DNA of 64,000 nt from Lachnoanaerobaculum sanguinis. GTDB lineage: Bacteria; Bacillota; Clostridia; Lachnospirales; Lachnospiraceae. Shown here one piece after another: positions 18,487 through 26,036 of this stretch (position 1 is its first letter; every line of letters begins with the position of its first letter). Below the pieces are notes generated by a model. The model worked only from the letters and a program-made list of their open reading frames with translations. It did not search any database and was not told the DNA's origin. The stretch covers positions 8,894 through 72,893 of the forward strand of contig NZ_BTHK01000014.1 of NCBI RefSeq assembly GCF_033242365.1, read 5' to 3'. The translations under genes were made by a program, and so were the position numbers.

Positions 18487-18572
18487 TCTTCATGTTGTAG
18501 TATTTACCTATATCTTTACTGTATGCTCTTGTTTTACGTTTTTCATGATCCTGCATTTTTATATAACTGTCT
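18479..18572 (-). pseudogene. Tail of an unidentified gene cut by IS66
   Basis: Read leftward from the IS66 terminal repeat, an open frame runs 30 codons (…MQDHEKRKTRAYSKDIGKYY…) to a stop at 18479-18481 that lies inside the Rpn sequence. The basic, tyrosine-rich end looks like the C-terminus of a protein whose front was lost when IS66 arrived, but I do not recognise it. It could also be chance coding in non-coding DNA; 30 codons is short. Confidence 0.35.
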
Positions 18573-18594
18573 GTAAGCGTTAAGCTAAGTACAC
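18573..18594. repeat. IS66 left terminal inverted repeat
   Basis: 22 bp beginning GTAAGCGTTAAGC and ending GTACAC; pairs with 21056-21077 at 18 of 22 positions. Confidence 0.85.
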
Positions 18595-18637
18595 ATAGAG
18601 CAAAAAAGTCATAGAACTAGAACTTATCATTCTAATC

Positions 18638-20278
18638 CTATGACTTTTTATTTTTACAACTCTCAGGAATCTCATCTGACCAAGGTACTAGGCTTGAAGC
18701 GTCTCTACCTGACTGTATGATATCAAAAACAAATGTAAGATATTTTTGTGGTATCAGGTTATTAAGTATTGCACTTTGAATTATACTATATATCATTGTT
18801 GAGGCATTAGCTCCGTTAGGTGTATTCGCAAATAGCCAATTAGACCTACCTATAACAAATGGCTTCACACTTTGCTCAGCAAGATTATTACTTAATTGTA
18901 TTCTTCCATCTTTTAAAAAGTTCTCCAAGTACTCTTTTTGGTTTATGACATAAGTAATAACCTTCCCTATTAAACTTTTAGAAAGGATTTTTGATTCTAT
19001 TTGTGAAATCCAGCTATAAAGCTCATCTAATACTTGCTTAGATTTGGTTTGTCGCATCTCTAAGTGTTCTCTCAATGAAAGCTCAACTTCATCAGCTTTA
19101 GTTTCCAGTTGAAATAACTTTCTAAGATAAGTCTCTCCTTGTTTTGCATATTCATTACTCTTATTAATCTCATATGCCTCATGGAACTTTCTCTTCGCAT
19201 GTACAAGGTAACCACATAGCATCTTTCCTACCAACTTTTTATATCCCACATAACCATCACAATGAAGGTATGTTCCATTCCAATCAGCAAGAAATTCCTT
19301 GGCATAATCCCCACTTCGTCCAAGTGTATATTCATATACTACTGCAGGATGTGTGTTATAGTGACTTGTCCTATATACCCACACATAAGATTTACTGCCC
19401 GCCTCTTTCCCCGGCTCGTGTAGTACCTCCAATACCGTTTCGTCTGCATGGAGTAGTGTCTCATTTAGTAGACTAAGCTTTATCTGCTCATATATAGGCT
19501 TTAGAATATTAGCTCCCTTTATGATCCAGTTGGAAAGGTTTTGTCTTGAGATCTCAAATCCCAGCATTTTAAACTCTTGCTCCATTCTGTATAGTGGTAG
19601 TGCAAGAGTGTACTTTTGATTCATTATATAAGACATAAAGCTTGGTGATACTACACTCTTTTTAATAAGAGCTTTAGGATGAGGTGCTATCTTTATAAAG
19701 CCACTCTCCCCATTCTTGTCACAGTTTATACAACTATAAACATAAGTCACATGCTCTATAACCTTAACCTCAGCAGGTACTATCACCAGTTCTTTTCTTA
19801 TTTCTTTCTTCATAACAGTAAGAGGTCTATGGCAGTTATCACATATCTGTTCTCTGTCATCTAATTTATATTCAACTACCTCAACAGGAATGTCATTAAA
19901 CTTGCTTCCCCCTTTAGCTTTTCTTCTTTTATGCTCCGGTATAATCCTTTCTTGTGGCGACTCACCTTGAATTGGCTCTCTAAATGTTTCAGCCTCATTA
20001 AAGACATCAAAAAGAGAAAGTTGTCCATCAATAGCTTTTTCGCTTGATTTACCAAGTTTCTCTCTTGCTTTTAATTTCAGTTGTTCCATATACCAATTAT
20101 TTAATTTCTTTAGCTTAGCAATCTGTTCACTCTTTTCATTTTTTACTTTTTCTAAAGTCTCAATCTCTTGGTCTTTTTCATTTTTAGCTTTTTCTAAAGT
20201 CTCAATCTCTTGGTCTTTTTTCTGTAAGATAGCCTTAAGTCCGGAAATTTCTGCTTGCAATTCATCTATAGTTTTCAT
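18638..20278 (-). CDS. tnpC: IS66-family transposase TnpC
   Basis: 546-aa DDE transposase. The N-terminus is a leucine-zipper-like coiled coil (residues 1-75) with an exact-register 14-residue duplication. A zinc-binding region follows (CDNCHRPLT and CINCDKNGE, near 148-190), then the catalytic core with LLHADETVLEVLHEPG (first aspartate), LHCDGYVGYKKL (second) and the glutamate in NNLAEQSVKPFVIGRSNWLF. Length is normal for the family. It is intact, unlike tnpB. Expression would depend on the upstream element genes. Confidence 0.93.
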   Translation of the reverse strand: MKTIDELQAEISGLKAILQKKDQEIETLEKAKNEKDQEIETLEKVKNEKSEQIAKLKKLNNWYMEQLKLKAREKLGKSSEKAIDGQLSLFDVFNEAETFREPIQGESPQERIIPEHKRRKAKGGSKFNDIPVEVVEYKLDDREQICDNCHRPLTVMKKEIRKELVIVPAEVKVIEHVTYVYSCINCDKNGESGFIKIAPHPKALIKKSVVSPSFMSYIMNQKYTLALPLYRMEQEFKMLGFEISRQNLSNWIIKGANILKPIYEQIKLSLLNETLLHADETVLEVLHEPGKEAGSKSYVWVYRTSHYNTHPAVVYEYTLGRSGDYAKEFLADWNGTYLHCDGYVGYKKLVGKMLCGYLVHAKRKFHEAYEINKSNEYAKQGETYLRKLFQLETKADEVELSLREHLEMRQTKSKQVLDELYSWISQIESKILSKSLIGKVITYVINQKEYLENFLKDGRIQLSNNLAEQSVKPFVIGRSNWLFANTPNGANASTMIYSIIQSAILNNLIPQKYLTFVFDIIQSGRDASSLVPWSDEIPESCKNKKS

Positions 20279-20350
20279 TTTACCAGACCTCCAAATCTCA
20301 AATATTTATGTAGAGATTATATTATAAAATCTATGATGAATCCAGCTAAA

Positions 20351-20701
20351 TCAACACTTTTTAAAGACTTCACTACGCTTGATTTTTTGTTTTATTCCAG
20401 GTGCCATTATTATATTTTTCAAGTCATCTATTAATAAATCCATAGTGATTTCTGTATCACTTTGTGACGGCCAAACTACATGTCCTTTTTCTATTCTTTT
20501 AAAATGAATTCAAAATCCATTATCTTCCCATACAAGAAGCTTTATCCTATCTCTTGAATTATTACAAAAAGCAAATATAATCTTATCTCTTGGATCAAGC
20601 TTAAAATTGCTATAAACAATTTCAGCCAATCTATTTATGCTTTTCCTCATATCTGTAGCACCACAAGAGAGAATTACACGATGATTATCATAGTTAAACA
20701 T
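20351..20701 (-). pseudogene. tnpB: IS66 accessory gene tnpB with in-frame stop
   Basis: The frame begins MFNYDNHRVILSCGATDMRK, the conserved start of IS66 TnpB (Orf2), and runs to a TGA at 20510-20512. It continues in frame after the stop with IHFKRIEKGHVVWPS to a natural end at 20351: 117 codons, the normal size. In the family the position after NGF is usually tryptophan, so TGG has probably become TGA. TnpB is needed for transposition in characterised IS66 elements, so this copy should be inactive unless complemented. It overlaps the end of tnpA by 8 bases. Confidence 0.85.
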
Positions 20702-20996
20702 TTATTGCATTCACCACCTTAATTAGTCTTGCTAATAATTCAAGATCTGTAGAACCATCAATTAAGATGTTGATAGCACCTATCTCTATTTTTATGGCCT
20801 TGCTAGGGTGTGGTGTTTTGATCTCAATAAATTTAACATCCTTAGAGTGCTTTGATTTCTTATCATGTTTACTCACCCACCATGTGACTGTTGAAATAGG
20901 TAATCCATTCTTCCTAGCCCAGCTTGTGATACTTAATCCACTATTTTTAAACTCCTCAATCAATCGATCCTTTTCTTCTTTAGGATATTTAGCCAT
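20694..20996 (-). CDS. tnpA: IS66 accessory protein TnpA
   Basis: 100 aa from the ATG at 20996, which has GGAGGTG just upstream (an ATG four codons earlier overlaps that site). The helix-turn-helix at about residues 7-42 reads KDRLIEEFKNSGLSITSWAR and LPISTVTWWV; the tail FIEIKTPHPSKAIKIEIGAI is the family's beta hairpin. Accessory protein of the IS66 transposition complex, with DNA-binding character. Intact. Confidence 0.88.
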   Translation of the reverse strand: MAKYPKEEKDRLIEEFKNSGLSITSWARKNGLPISTVTWWVSKHDKKSKHSKDVKFIEIKTPHPSKAIKIEIGAINILIDGSTDLELLARLIKVVNAINV

Positions 20997-21055
20997 AGGC
21001 ACCTCCATATATTTAGTATGAAGCTATTTTATAGTAGAAGTGTATTTATGGGGAG

Positions 21056-21077
21056 GTGTACTTGAATTGACGCTTAC
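21056..21077. repeat. IS66 right terminal inverted repeat
   Basis: The reverse complement begins GTAAGCGTCAATTC and ends GTACAC; 18 of 22 positions match the left end. Confidence 0.85.
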
Positions 21078-21172
21078 ATCCAAACAATCTGAAAGAAACA
21101 GTAGAAAATATCCTTGTTTTGAATTACAAAATTATTGTGTAAAGTTTTCATTGCAAGTTAATTATACCACAA

Positions 21173-21210
21173 AAATAGGACCTTTCGCATGAACGAATAG
21201 TCCTATTTCT
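21173..21210 (-). terminator. Terminator of the flavoprotein gene
   Basis: Read leftward: AAATAGGAC, a loop of about 18 bases with its own short stem, GTCCTATTT and a U run. It lies 29 bases after the flavoprotein stop codon. Confidence 0.7.
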
Positions 21211-21238
21211 TTTAGGGACTCGTTTCACAGCCCCTTTT

Positions 21239-22894
21239 CTATACTCTTTTTGTCATATAATACTTAGGATAAAAATCCTTGAACTTATTTGTGAATGCGA
21301 CAAACACCGCAGGCAGTACCGAGTTTACGGCACCTGTAAATGCACCGAAGCTTGAAGTAAGTAAAAAATATGTCCATATAGGTGTAAGAAGATAGAGTAC
21401 GGCAAAATATCCCGTAATAATCCGATTTGTCCTTAGAAAAAGCTTGTTTTCCAAAGGATTTTTTACGGAAAATTCGTTTAACGAGTAATAGGCGGTTAAA
21501 GGAACACGTAGGAAGAGCGTTACGAACCAAAGTACTCCGAACAATAAATAAGACAAAGGAACCAGTATTGTCGTGTCATATCCCAAAACGGACAGGAGAC
21601 TCAAAAGATTTATCATAACTATACTTATATATTCGAAAATCACAGGCTTGTACTTTAAATACATAAAAGGAAGTATACTGCATGCCAGAATACTTATAAA
21701 GCCCCCTACGGTAGGGTTTATGGAAATCAATGTCCATGCGATTATCCAAGGGAAAAGAAGCAGGTTCATATTGCTTTTTTTGGAGTGTTCATCATTTCCC
21801 GATTTTTCGTTTTTATTTTGTGTCGTACCTATACCGAAGTATTTATCCCAGTTCATCATAAATGTGAAATCACCGTCTACTCTATACTTATGCTCCATAA
21901 GAGCCTCTTCTCCGCTTATTTCACCCCTGCTTATTTGTTGCCATACCGAAAAAGGAGTTTCTATTTTTGTAGTAAAGTTAAGGAAGTTTTCATTAAGGAT
22001 CTTAAAACCGTCTTTGCCGAGTATTATTTGGTAATGTTTATCTATATCAGTGTAGAAAAGTTCCAGTATTTTGTCGCTACCGTCCCATGAACTTTTGTTG
22101 TAAAGACATGCCATTTGCTTTGTGAAAACGAGACTTTCATCATCTTTTGCCAAAGGAATATTAAAACTTTGTATATCAGAATCGGGGTTTTCCGTCGGGA
22201 GTTCTATACCCCAGCTTGCATCAGCCATTTGCTCAAATATTTCTCTGGGAAGCAAGACTGTGTTTAATATATTTACGGTATCTTCCTTGATACCTCCTGA
22301 AATAAACTCTTTTCCTGCTTTTTTTACCTGCTCAAGGTAAGGTTCCGTCAATGAACGAAGCTCCTCAACTCTGAAAAGTTCACCCTGTGCACAAAATATA
22401 CTCGTATAGTTATTTTCGCCGAAAATCCTGTCAAATTGTGTCGTTACCGCCGAATAGTTGTTTTCGGTAGTATAGAAACCGCAGGTGGATATAAGCACAT
22501 TTTTTTGATGTAAATCGTCGTATCTGTGCGGATGGGAGCCGCCGTGAGCATTTTTGTTCATAAAAGGCAGGCTTAAGGGGAGCTGCCTGTCGAGGAAAGC
22601 TTTTACTCTCGAAGGAAGTCCGAAGTAATACAGAGGGAAGCTCCAGACAATAATATCGGCTGTTTTGATTTTTTCCAGACAGTCTCCCATATCATCTTTT
22701 ATACAGCAGACACCGGGAGTATCCCTCCAGCAGACGAAGCAACCCCTGCAATCCTTTATATTAAGTCTTGCGAGGTCTAAAATTTCTAAATTTGCCGAAG
22801 TCTGCTCGCATATTCCGTCGCAGAAGGCCTTTGAAAGTTTGAAGGTGTTGCTTTTATCGCCTTTAGGGCTTGCATTTATAAGAAGTATATTCAT
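21239..22894 (-). CDS. Three-domain flavodoxin-fold / SCP2-like / membrane protein
   Basis: 551 aa. Residues 1-230 form an NADPH-dependent FMN reductase or flavodoxin fold: MNILLINASPKGDKSNT phosphate loop, CRGCFVCWRDTPGVC with several cysteines, and WSFPLYYFGLPSRVKAFLDR. Residues about 255-365 resemble an SCP2/sterol-carrier-type domain (YQIILGKDGFKIL, TPFSVWQQISRGEISG, GDFTFMMNWDKYFG). Residues about 385-551 are hydrophobic with six or so membrane helices. So a cofactor-binding oxidoreductase is tethered to the membrane together with a lipid- or hydrophobe-binding module. The substrate is unknown. The PadR-family gene upstream is 4 bases away and probably regulates it. Confidence 0.75.
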   Translation of the reverse strand: MNILLINASPKGDKSNTFKLSKAFCDGICEQTSANLEILDLARLNIKDCRGCFVCWRDTPGVCCIKDDMGDCLEKIKTADIIVWSFPLYYFGLPSRVKAFLDRQLPLSLPFMNKNAHGGSHPHRYDDLHQKNVLISTCGFYTTENNYSAVTTQFDRIFGENNYTSIFCAQGELFRVEELRSLTEPYLEQVKKAGKEFISGGIKEDTVNILNTVLLPREIFEQMADASWGIELPTENPDSDIQSFNIPLAKDDESLVFTKQMACLYNKSSWDGSDKILELFYTDIDKHYQIILGKDGFKILNENFLNFTTKIETPFSVWQQISRGEISGEEALMEHKYRVDGDFTFMMNWDKYFGIGTTQNKNEKSGNDEHSKKSNMNLLLFPWIIAWTLISINPTVGGFISILACSILPFMYLKYKPVIFEYISIVMINLLSLLSVLGYDTTILVPLSYLLFGVLWFVTLFLRVPLTAYYSLNEFSVKNPLENKLFLRTNRIITGYFAVLYLLTPIWTYFLLTSSFGAFTGAVNSVLPAVFVAFTNKFKDFYPKYYMTKRV

Positions 22895-22898
22895 ATAT

Positions 22899-23453
22899 TT
22901 ATTTTCCTCTCTTGAAATTTTCCAATTTTTCTATACAGTCCCCCGCCCATTCTATACAAAACTTTGTTTGTCGAAGTCCGTAATCTGCCGTAAATTCCCA
23001 GTACAAAGCCTGTAGTGGTTCGACAAAGCCCCTATTTGCATCTATAGCGGTGGGAACTTTATTCATGCTGTTTATGTAGGCGTTACAGTCATCTATAAAT
23101 CGTTTAAGCATAGCGATGCTTTGGTCAATGTCCGAAGAGCCGGAAAAGAACACCTTCATCAGGAAAGCGTTTTTGTTTTTGCTTACATCTTCTGAGTCGG
23201 ATGCAAGCCATCTTAAAAATTCTTTTTTTCCCTCATCTGTAATATGATAGAGTTTTTTGTTGGGCTTATCCTGTTGAACTATATATTCGCAGCTCACAAA
23301 TTCTTTTTTTTCAAGCTTATTAAGTTCGAAATATATGTGATTGGCTCCGGCATACCAGAAAAATTTTATTGAAGAGTCAAAAAGCTTAGCCAAATCATAG
23401 CCTGTCATACTGCTGTAGGATAAGAAGCCCAGTATTCCGTGTGATAAAGACAT
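22899..23453 (-). CDS. PadR-family transcriptional regulator
   Basis: 184 aa. The winged helix (residues 1-90) shows the PadR start SLSHGILGFLSYSSMTGYDL, then FFWYAGANHIYFELNKLEKK and the wing VQQDKPNKKLYHITDEGKKEF. The C-terminal helices (95-180) form the dimerisation part of the PadR/AphA subgroup. It is in an operon with the flavoprotein. Its promoter region carries a repeated octamer that may be its operator. PadR regulators often respond to phenolics or drugs, but no ligand can be inferred here. Confidence 0.9.
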   Translation of the reverse strand: MSLSHGILGFLSYSSMTGYDLAKLFDSSIKFFWYAGANHIYFELNKLEKKEFVSCEYIVQQDKPNKKLYHITDEGKKEFLRWLASDSEDVSKNKNAFLMKVFFSGSSDIDQSIAMLKRFIDDCNAYINSMNKVPTAIDANRGFVEPLQALYWEFTADYGLRQTKFCIEWAGDCIEKLENFKRGK

Positions 23454-23480
23454 AGTGTAAATACCTCTCTTTTAACTTAA

Positions 23481-23517
23481 TCCAATTTTATTATATTCCA
23501 ATTTTAGAATATATCAA
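23481..23517 (-). promoter_or_regulatory. PadR-operon promoter with repeated octamer
   Basis: Read leftward: TTGATA (23512-23517), 16-base spacer, TATAAT (23490-23495). The sequence AAATTGGA occurs twice in direct orientation on either side of the -10, about 14 bp apart. This could be an operator for the PadR-family product; inference from position. Confidence 0.6.
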
Positions 23518-23605
23518 TATATGATGATTAAATTTTTTAGTATTATCTTTTTGCTTCCCTATAGTATAATAGACCCGAAAATCAATTTATTGCGGGGGAA
23601 ATTTT

Positions 23606-24052
23606 ATGCATTCAATAAGTGTACTTATGAAGCCCTCGTCCGGAATGTGCAATATGCATTGTGATTATTGCTTTTATACGGATGAGACTAAAAACAGGCA
23701 GGAAGCTTCATACGGCTTTATGTCGGATGCGACATTGAAAAATATTATAAGAAAAACAATATCAAAAGCCGATTTGATAAGTTATGTATATCAGGGGGGA
23801 GCCCTTACTGAGAGGATTGAAATTTTTTGAGCAGGCGATAAAATATCAAAAACAATATGTGAGGGAAAACACGAAGGTTTGCAATTCTTTGCAGACGAAC
23901 GGATATATGCTTGATGAAGAGTGGTGTCGCTTTTTTTCGGAAAACAATTTTTTATTGGGGATTTCTCTTGACGGAATAAAGCTTACTCATGATAAATTCA
24001 GACACACAAAAACCGGAGAGGGAAGCTACGATAAGATAAAGAAGAATATAGT
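23606..24052 (+). pseudogene. Broken anaerobic sulfatase-maturase-like radical SAM gene
   Basis: Starts at an ATG after GGGGGA. The first part has the anSME-type N-terminus HSISVLMKPSSGMCNMHCDY with the CxxxCxxC iron-sulfur motif. At about 23797-23805 (a run of six G) the frame shifts: VYQGG continues in another frame as GEPLLRGLKFFEQAI, as expected if two bases were lost or one gained. The second frame carries NSLQTNGYMLDEEWC and ISLDGIKLTHDKFRH, then stops being family-like after GEGSYDKIKKNI at the edge of the Rpn fragment (24053). About 150 of the expected 370-400 residues remain, with no C-terminal cluster-binding domains. It is not functional. Confidence 0.8.
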
Positions 24053-24445
24053 ATCAAAATTACAAATATATATCATACAGCTATCCGGTATACTGTTAAA
24101 ATCAGTTCCCTTCTCCACTAAATTAGTAGTCAAAACACTGCTATAGTACCTTACTCTCCTTTGATGATTTATATCATTTAAGTTTTGTACTTCAATATCA
24201 ACTCTTTTTCCATTCTTTAACAAACAATAGGCATCTAATATGATAGATTTCCTATCTATGTTTGTTATAGCATTTTGTGAATGATTTTCTATCACTTCCA
24301 ATTCAGAGTCTTGCATAAACTCTCTTAAAATCTCTTCACAAAACTCTTTGCTTTCTGATAATTTTCTAAATACCAAATCGTCAATTGGATTTAATTCCGA
24401 GATAACCTTTCGAACCCTTTCTATAGATATTTTAGAACTTTTCAT
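24053..24445 (-). pseudogene. N-terminal half of an Rpn/PD-(D/E)XK nuclease-transposase gene
   Basis: Starts at ATG 24445 with AAGGAGC upstream. The first 131 codons are family-like: NPIDDLVFRKLSESKEFCEE, the nuclease core with SIILDAYCLLKNGKRVDIEV (D and E-x-Q/V pattern) and QRRVRYYSSVLTTNLVEKGT, ending at SCMIYICNFD. After that the frame reads into sequence antisense to the radical-SAM fragment and ends eight residues later. The continuation QFKANKSMYTVKRS is found at 18486 on the same strand. Joined, the halves give about 270 aa, the usual family length. Confidence 0.8.
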
Positions 24446-24547
24446 AACGCTCCTTATAAAGAATATTTTAGATAAAAAGAAAAACCATGTTTGTTATTCC
24501 ATATTATTGCATTTTAATATTTTATACAACAAAATATTTTTATTAAT

Positions 24548-24592
24548 AAAAAAGGTGCAGATTCAAAATCCATCGAATCTGCACCTTTTTTC
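24548..24592. terminator. Strong bidirectional terminator
   Basis: An 11-bp perfect inverted repeat, GGTGCAGATTC (24554-24564) and GAATCTGCACC (24575-24585), with A and T runs on both sides. It ends the minus-strand surface polysaccharide cluster, touching the stop codon of its last gene. Confidence 0.9.
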
Positions 24593-24969
24593 TAAGCGTC
24601 GCTTTCACAATCTTTTCTTGCTATTTCACCTGCCAGAAATACGGCTGCCATAATACAAAATATACTTCCTATTATTAAGTAAACTATTTCAAAAGTTCCG
24701 CTCGTTCCATATATCTCCAATATACCTTTGTATATTGAACCTGCACTAAGAGTTGCTATGCCACATTTCCAAGGCAAGGTGACATTATCCGAAACTGTTC
24801 TTTTTAAAATAAGATTATTTAAAAGGCTTGGTATAAAAAGTCCTATAAAAGGTATCAAAAATGCATACATCATATAGCTTGAATATACTCCATGTGAAAA
24901 GTACTCATATATCTGCCCGAAGATAAATACAAATACTGAAATTCCAAGATAAATCAATGATTTTTTCAT
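24592..24969 (-). CDS. Small four-helix membrane protein
   Basis: 125 aa with four predicted helices (about 5-22, 30-53, 66-84 and 92-115) and a short charged tail. I do not recognise the family. It starts on the last base of the phosphodiester glycosidase stop codon region (24969), so it is translationally coupled to it, and is the last gene of the cluster starting at 28900. A role as a membrane partner of the glycosidase is possible but only inferred from coupling. Confidence 0.75.
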   Translation of the reverse strand: MKKSLIYLGISVFVFIFGQIYEYFSHGVYSSYMMYAFLIPFIGLFIPSLLNNLILKRTVSDNVTLPWKCGIATLSAGSIYKGILEIYGTSGTFEIVYLIIGSIFCIMAAVFLAGEIARKDCESDA

Positions 24970-26021
24970 CAGTTTCCACCTCCAATATATACTATATCAC
25001 TGACAGATCTTTCCTGATTTGAGCGACCGTTTGTAGTAGGATTGTTTATAATTTCTCCCTTAAAAACCATAGTAGAAGAACCTCCCCCGTCAAGATTATA
25101 GGCATCAACTACACCAAGTTCTTTCATAAAAGTTGCCATCTCATAAAGACTTAATCCGGCACTCTCGCTTGTTCTTCCGTCTGATACCACAAATACATAG
25201 TGATTGTTTCCAAGATATCCTATTGCTGTTCTTGGATTGCTTGCCATTGCCATTCCTACTTCATCATTTTCGCCTACCGATATTTCACCATCCGCTAAAA
25301 GTACAGGACCGAATGACAATACCTGATATGCTCCGCTTTGTAAAAGTTCTTCTGCACTTGTTTCATTCTCTGAAACAAACTCAAACTCACCGGTTTTAGT
25401 TATAACCAAGGCATCTCTATCTCCGGATGTATTTCTGTAAAGATTTCCGTTTCTTATAACATATCCTGCCTGTCTTGCACCATAGTAATCTCCATTGATT
25501 GCAAGAACTGCATTGTTTTCTGCGGCCATATTTGAAGTTGTGTCGGTAATATTTCTTCCGTAAGTATTATTTGCAAGTGCTGTCTTTAAAACAGAAACAT
25601 CACTTACTGTTACATCAGCCACATAAATATCACTGCCATATGCTCTGTACTGTTTTAATGTAATGCTTGTATTGCTGTATGAATATTCTCCTATAACAGT
25701 TCCACCTTCAACAGTCTCTACATTAGTCAATGTAGCACTGCTTGTTTCATTAGTACTTTCTGCTGTAGTACTGCCAGATGTCACATTTGTCTCTGATGTT
25801 ATATTATTTGTTGTACTTGTTCCTGTATTAAGTTTCTCTTCTATAGCAGCTTCAACACTTTCCCTTATACTGCTATTTGTAGTCTCTGCGACTACATTTG
25901 AAGCCATTACACTTTGCATAGGATGCGGTATTACAAATGTATCTAAAAGCGCATATGTACTGAATGAAAATAAGGCTACACCATATAATATACCTAAACC
26001 CTTCTTATTTAATTTCTTCAT
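24969..26021 (-). CDS. Phosphodiester glycosidase family protein, membrane-anchored
   Basis: 350 aa. A short cytoplasmic start and one helix (residues 8-27) act as a signal anchor. A Ser/Thr/Asn-rich linker of about 70 residues follows, then the NAGPA-type domain (about 110-350): AINGDYYGARQAGYVIRNG, PRTAIGYLGNNHYVFVVSDG and the signature NLDGGGSSTMVFKG. The family (PF09992, same fold as the human uncovering enzyme) cleaves sugar phosphodiester bonds or remodels exopolysaccharide. Next to a GT2-GtrA fusion and a surface lipoprotein it probably works on a phosphodiester-linked envelope polymer outside the cell. It is intact. Confidence 0.87.
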   Translation of the reverse strand: MKKLNKKGLGILYGVALFSFSTYALLDTFVIPHPMQSVMASNVVAETTNSSIRESVEAAIEEKLNTGTSTTNNITSETNVTSGSTTAESTNETSSATLTNVETVEGGTVIGEYSYSNTSITLKQYRAYGSDIYVADVTVSDVSVLKTALANNTYGRNITDTTSNMAAENNAVLAINGDYYGARQAGYVIRNGNLYRNTSGDRDALVITKTGEFEFVSENETSAEELLQSGAYQVLSFGPVLLADGEISVGENDEVGMAMASNPRTAIGYLGNNHYVFVVSDGRTSESAGLSLYEMATFMKELGVVDAYNLDGGGSSTMVFKGEIINNPTTNGRSNQERSVSDIVYIGGGN

Positions 26022-26036
26022 ATATTTTACTCCTGT

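Larger units (their letters stand above)
18573..21077 (-). mobile_element. IS66-family insertion sequence, probably defective
   Basis: About 2505 bp bounded by inverted repeats that start with the IS66 signature GTAAGCG. The left end is 18573-18594, the right end is 21056-21077; they match at 18 of 22 positions and share GTACAC at the inner edge. Three genes in the order tnpA, tnpB, tnpC are on the minus strand, as in IS66. tnpB carries an in-frame stop, so the copy is probably not autonomous. The flanking octamers AACTGTCT (18565-18572) and ATCCAAAC (21078-21085) differ, so the usual 8-bp target duplication is absent, which suggests later rearrangement. Confidence 0.92.

Noticed and set aside
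18565..21085. Possible 8-bp target duplication around IS66
   Set aside because: The octamers AACTGTCT and ATCCAAAC do not match.
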